DNA of 64,000 nt, taken from Choanephora cucurbitarum (taxonomy: Eukaryota > Mucoromycota > Mucoromycetes > Mucorales > Choanephoraceae). Positions 60,615 through 64,000 of the stretch are shown one piece after another. How positions within the stretch are numbered: the first letter of the stretch is position 1; each line of letters starts with the position of its first letter. The notes under the pieces were generated by a model. That model made no database searches. It had not been told where the DNA came from and saw only the letters and a list, made by a program, of their open reading frames with translations. The DNA lies in NCBI GenBank assembly GCA_025331435.1, contig JAIWNI010000020.1, positions 1 through 64,000 on the forward strand. Direction: 5' to 3'. The position numbers and the translations under genes are program-made.

Positions 60615-61337
60615 GATTGGAACGTATATGTTGCAGGATGAAATCATTAATAAAAAAAAGAATAAGAACAGCAATAGCAATGCTTTGATTCCCAATTCTA
60701 CGCCTTTCCTTCTTCTTCTTTGATATGATAATGTATAAGAAATACTATCACCAGCCCTTTTAAGGTCTTAGAGAATCCTTTCAAAATACAAAGTCATTGA
60801 TTCCTTTCCTGCTATACCCTTTCTTCTTTTTCTTTTTAAGCTTGGATGCAATAGGAGTAAGACACAAGAAAAGCACACAAAAATATACCAATATCACGAA
60901 AGGTATGAACTAGTCAATCACCAATTCATCATGTTGAAAAATGCCTTGCTTGACAGATTATAATTGTGCTGTACACTCAGCTCTCAAGTAGTCGGGAATT
61001 ACTGATAATCCAAGATCCGATATTCAAAGAGATATGAGAGCGCGCTATTTGAACTGTATTAGTAAAAAAAAATATGAAGCTACCTTTCAAAAAGATAGCT
61101 ATAGCAGGAGAAACAGAGAGTCAATTTTTGGGGATGAACATGCTTCAGCATCCAATCTTCCAAAAATAATTGATGTGAGCAAGCAATTTAAGGAAAAAGC
61201 AAAGTCAGAATGTGACTGGCAGACAATTTCTAAAATCAACTTAGTCTTATTTATTTCTCTCTCTCTCTCTCTTTCTCTCTCCCTCTCTTTCTCTTTCCTC
61301 GCTTTATACTATAACTAGTTATGCTTCATATTATAGC
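60615..61337. other. Intergenic, with a (CT)n tract
   Basis: About 720 bp between SF3B4 and the Skn7-like gene. A C/T microsatellite-like run occupies about 61254-61302. A TATAG just before the Skn7 ATG could be an acceptor of a 5'-UTR intron. No gene is supported. Confidence 0.45.
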
Positions 61338-63689
61338 ATGAAACAGATGAAGACAAGTTCGAAGATAATTGAAGAGAATAATGGATCGGTACCTGAATTC
61401 ATTCAAAAGCTATTCAGGTGACTGGAAGACAGACTACTCGTCCTGTATATCATGCTTATACTCCTTTATTATCAATATTATTGTTTGTTGCTTAGAATGC
61501 TCGAAAATGAAGGATTTAAAGACACTTTTTGCTGGAGTAAAGAAGGCACGACTTTCATAGTGAAAGACACCAACGAATTTTCCAAGAGCATTCTGCCAAG
61601 ACATTTCAAGCATAGTAACTTTGCAAGTTTTGTTCGTCAGCTTAACAAGTATGATTTTCACAAAGTACGCAATAATGAAGATAAACCGAAACCATATGGT
61701 GATCAAGTAAGTATCTACACTTTGCTTGTATGTTACACAGCAGCTCATTTATCTGTTCTGTTAGGCATGGGAGTTTAGGCACCCTAAATTCATAAAGGAC
61801 CGTAAGGACTTGTTGGTTGACATTAAGAGAAAGACGCCTGGCAACAAACAGAAAAGAGACCAATCTGCTGTTTCATCACCAGATCTCACAGAGAAAAAAC
61901 TACCTGATGTTCCCCTAACCGACTCTTTACAGGAAATAAAGAATATCAGCCTCAATTTGCAGTCTCAGATCGATCAGCTAAAGAAATCAAAGACAACCAT
62001 GGAAAGCAATATCTCAAAACTGCTTGAGACAGACAATTATATCCTAAACGAACTACTTACTTTTGGCAAGTCAATATCTGAAAAAGATGGTGTCATTAAA
62101 GATTTTCTTGAAAGGACAATAGAAAAAGATGATCGTAAGTTTTTTTTTCTCTATCAATTTAAGTCAATCTGACCACTTCTTTTGATAAAAAAGAGACATC
62201 CTCACAACAAGCACAAAAACTGCTGGAGGCTTACACGCAGGTGTCACAGAGTATAGAAGATCAGCTTACTAAGTTGAAGCAGTACCTTGGTTACCCCCCT
62301 CTCATCAAACCAGAAGCTCCGCCTATCCACAAAGTCATTCGACAATTGGCAGATGGTCACGATGACCTTGAAACAGCTTCTGCTGCAGCTGCTGCAGCAT
62401 CCATGAACGCTGGTAGTTTAATCGGTTCTCCTCTCAAGACAGCAGATGGCTTGACATTTGTCACGCTAGGGAGACTTTCATCTAACATGTCTGTTCGAGA
62501 TAACAAACCCGCTATCGAGATCATGGCCGCAGATCAAAGCTCTTCAATAGTCAATACACTTCAAAGACCAGCAAAGCGCAAATCGCTCTCATCCGCTTCA
62601 TCACCATCCTCCTCTTCTTCATCGTCACAGGTCAGCTGGACTGTACCTCCTCGCATTCTTTTAGTAGACGATGATTCTGTTTATAGAAATCTTAGCGGAA
62701 AACTATTGAGTGTGATTGGATGTTCTATTGATTTGGCCAAGGATGGAGTTGAAGCACTAAAGAAGATGGGATTGGAAAAGTATGATTTGATTTTAATGGT
62801 AAGCATTCAAGTTTATTTGTATTTTTTTATTGAAACACTGAAACAAAGAATGTGATTTTGATTGTAGGACATCGTTATGCCTAAAATGGATGGTATTTCA
62901 GCAACTCGAAGTATTCGACAATACGATGCCTTGACACCAATTATTTCTATGACATCCAACTTCACAGATAGCGACATCATGCAGTATATTGGCAGTGGCA
63001 TGACAGATATTCTGCCAAAGCCCTTTTCTAAACGAACTCTGTACCAAATGCTAGAGAAATATTGTGCCCATCTAAAAGCAATTCAACGTGTTCAAGGACT
63101 AGATTCCTCATCCTCATCTATACCAGCTCAGCCTACACCTAGTGTGTTTGGCTTATTACCTATCTTGGGCAACAACAACAACAACGAATTTCCCATCAAA
63201 CCAGTTGTGTCAGAAGTTTCTTCGTCTTCGTCTCAGCCACCGCTGTATACATCAGCATCATCATCCACTTCTTCATCTTCATCACCAACCACATCATCAT
63301 CTTTGCCACACCCACCGCTACCTTCGGTATCGTCAGTTACATCCTCTTCGATGTCAATCAACAGCAACACTATACCGACTAGTACAGCTCCCACAGCATT
63401 TCCTTTAGCTCCTTATCCTTATCCTGTTACTATGAACACACTTCCAACAGACATTTCAAACGCTGACCTTAATAATGCAGCAACTAAAAGTATACCAAAT
63501 GTCACATTTTGGCCTCAACAACCACCTCAACAGCAAGACGTTTTACCTGCTATCATTCCTAATGAAGGCAAGTTCACGTGGGCATTGCCTTCATCTTCTG
63601 TATTGTCATCTCAGCAACAAGTATTTGATCCTGCGGTTGTAGCTTTAGAAGAGTCAGCCAAACGACGTCGAACAAACCCAACTGAATGA
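61338..63689 (+). CDS. SKN7: Skn7/Prr1-type transcription factor: HSF DNA-binding domain plus response regulator
   Basis: Five exons: 61338-61417, 61496-61706, 61765-62134, 62194-62798 and 62868-63689 (2088 nt, 695 aa). The HSF-type domain ([40 protein letters not shown]) is followed by a coiled coil ([20 protein letters not shown]). Then comes a receiver domain: acidic pocket ILLVDDDSV, phospho-acceptor Asp (residue 423, DIVMPKMDG), Thr/Ser ISMTSN and Lys PKPF. The tail is Ser/Pro/Gln rich. In yeasts, Skn7 receives phosphate from the Sln1-Ypd1 relay and drives oxidative- and osmotic-stress genes. The start ATG directly follows TATAG, so a further 5' exon cannot be excluded. Confidence 0.93.
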
Positions 63690-64000
63690 TACATACATCT
63701 AATTGTCTTATAGTGTTATCCTTACTTTGTTCTCTCCTTTGCTTTCTTTTATTCCCTTCTTCTTAGACGCATTGAATAAACTGATTAATATATGTTTATC
63801 AGAAGAGCAACCTCCATGCTTTCTTATAAAAAAGACAGAGTTTCTCCTAAATAAAGTAGGAGCTACATAAATTCACAAGATCTGCATAAGAAACGTTAAT
63901 TGTACAACCTAATCCTGCCACAAACAGAAATTCCTTTGTTTCCAAACCCACATAACTCATTTAACTGTAAAGCGGCACCTCTGATTAATCAAGATGCCTT
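63690..64000. other. Downstream of the Skn7-like gene, no gene seen
   Basis: 311 bp of A+T-rich sequence with an AATAAA-like signal near 63774. The window ends here; no exon of a further gene can be supported. Confidence 0.45.

Overview
The window is nuclear DNA of a filamentous fungus, most probably Mucoromycota (Mucorales). Genes are split by many short GT-AG introns (about 45-70 nt) with CTAAC/CTAAT-like branch sites. Intergenic DNA is A+T rich with long A/T runs. The gene set fits this group: Tim21, septin, hexokinase, an IBTK-like protein, a GH9 protein, Skn7, and a GGPSS-containing trihelix-like protein. The genus cannot be fixed from sequence alone. Exon boundaries were read by eye from splice signals and frame continuity; for nearly every complete gene the exon sum is a multiple of three.

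Region 1 (1-33.7 kb) is an ordinary gene-dense euchromatic segment. In order it holds: Tim21 (5' end missing); septin (-); a small basic protein (-, with a GC-AG intron); hexokinase (+); a doubtful small spliced gene (+); GNAT acetyltransferase (-); an ankyrin/RCC1/BTB protein like IBTK (+); a multi-pass membrane protein (-); branched-chain aminotransferase (-); a four-TM protein (-); TAF11 (-); a trihelix-like protein (-); an RBR-type RING protein with an apparent frame break (+); a low-complexity nuclear protein (+); a GPI-type GH9 protein with an altered catalytic motif (+); an RNF10/Mag2-like RING protein (-); an Lsb3/Ysc84 SH3 protein (+); and a peroxisomal acyl-CoA dehydrogenase ending in SKL (+).

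Region 2 (33.7-55.8 kb) is the unusual part. A 5.8-kb inverted duplication (33712-39476 against 49892-55848) flanks a 10.4-kb spacer filled with transposon fossils. Each arm carries a complete secreted proteinase-K-like protease gene, with the two 3' ends pointing outward. The arms look identical over long blocks but differ in others. All 12 protein differences between the proteases fall in the catalytic half. The right arm also gained a 204-bp TA-flanked MITE whose empty site is preserved in the left arm. The spacer holds a decayed MULE transposase with an OTU-like tail, a decayed LINE, two further MITE-like hairpins, a pair of inverted 44-bp sequences, and a roughly 30-bp-periodic degenerate repeat.

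Region 3 (55.8-64 kb) returns to single-copy genes. It has a U2 snRNA gene (-), SF3b subunit 4/Hsh49 (+, a protein of the same U2 snRNP) and a Skn7/Prr1-type HSF plus response-regulator transcription factor (+). Little links the genes into one pathway apart from the U2/SF3B4 pair. The most notable biology is the protease palindrome and the GH9 protein that lacks the usual catalytic aspartates.
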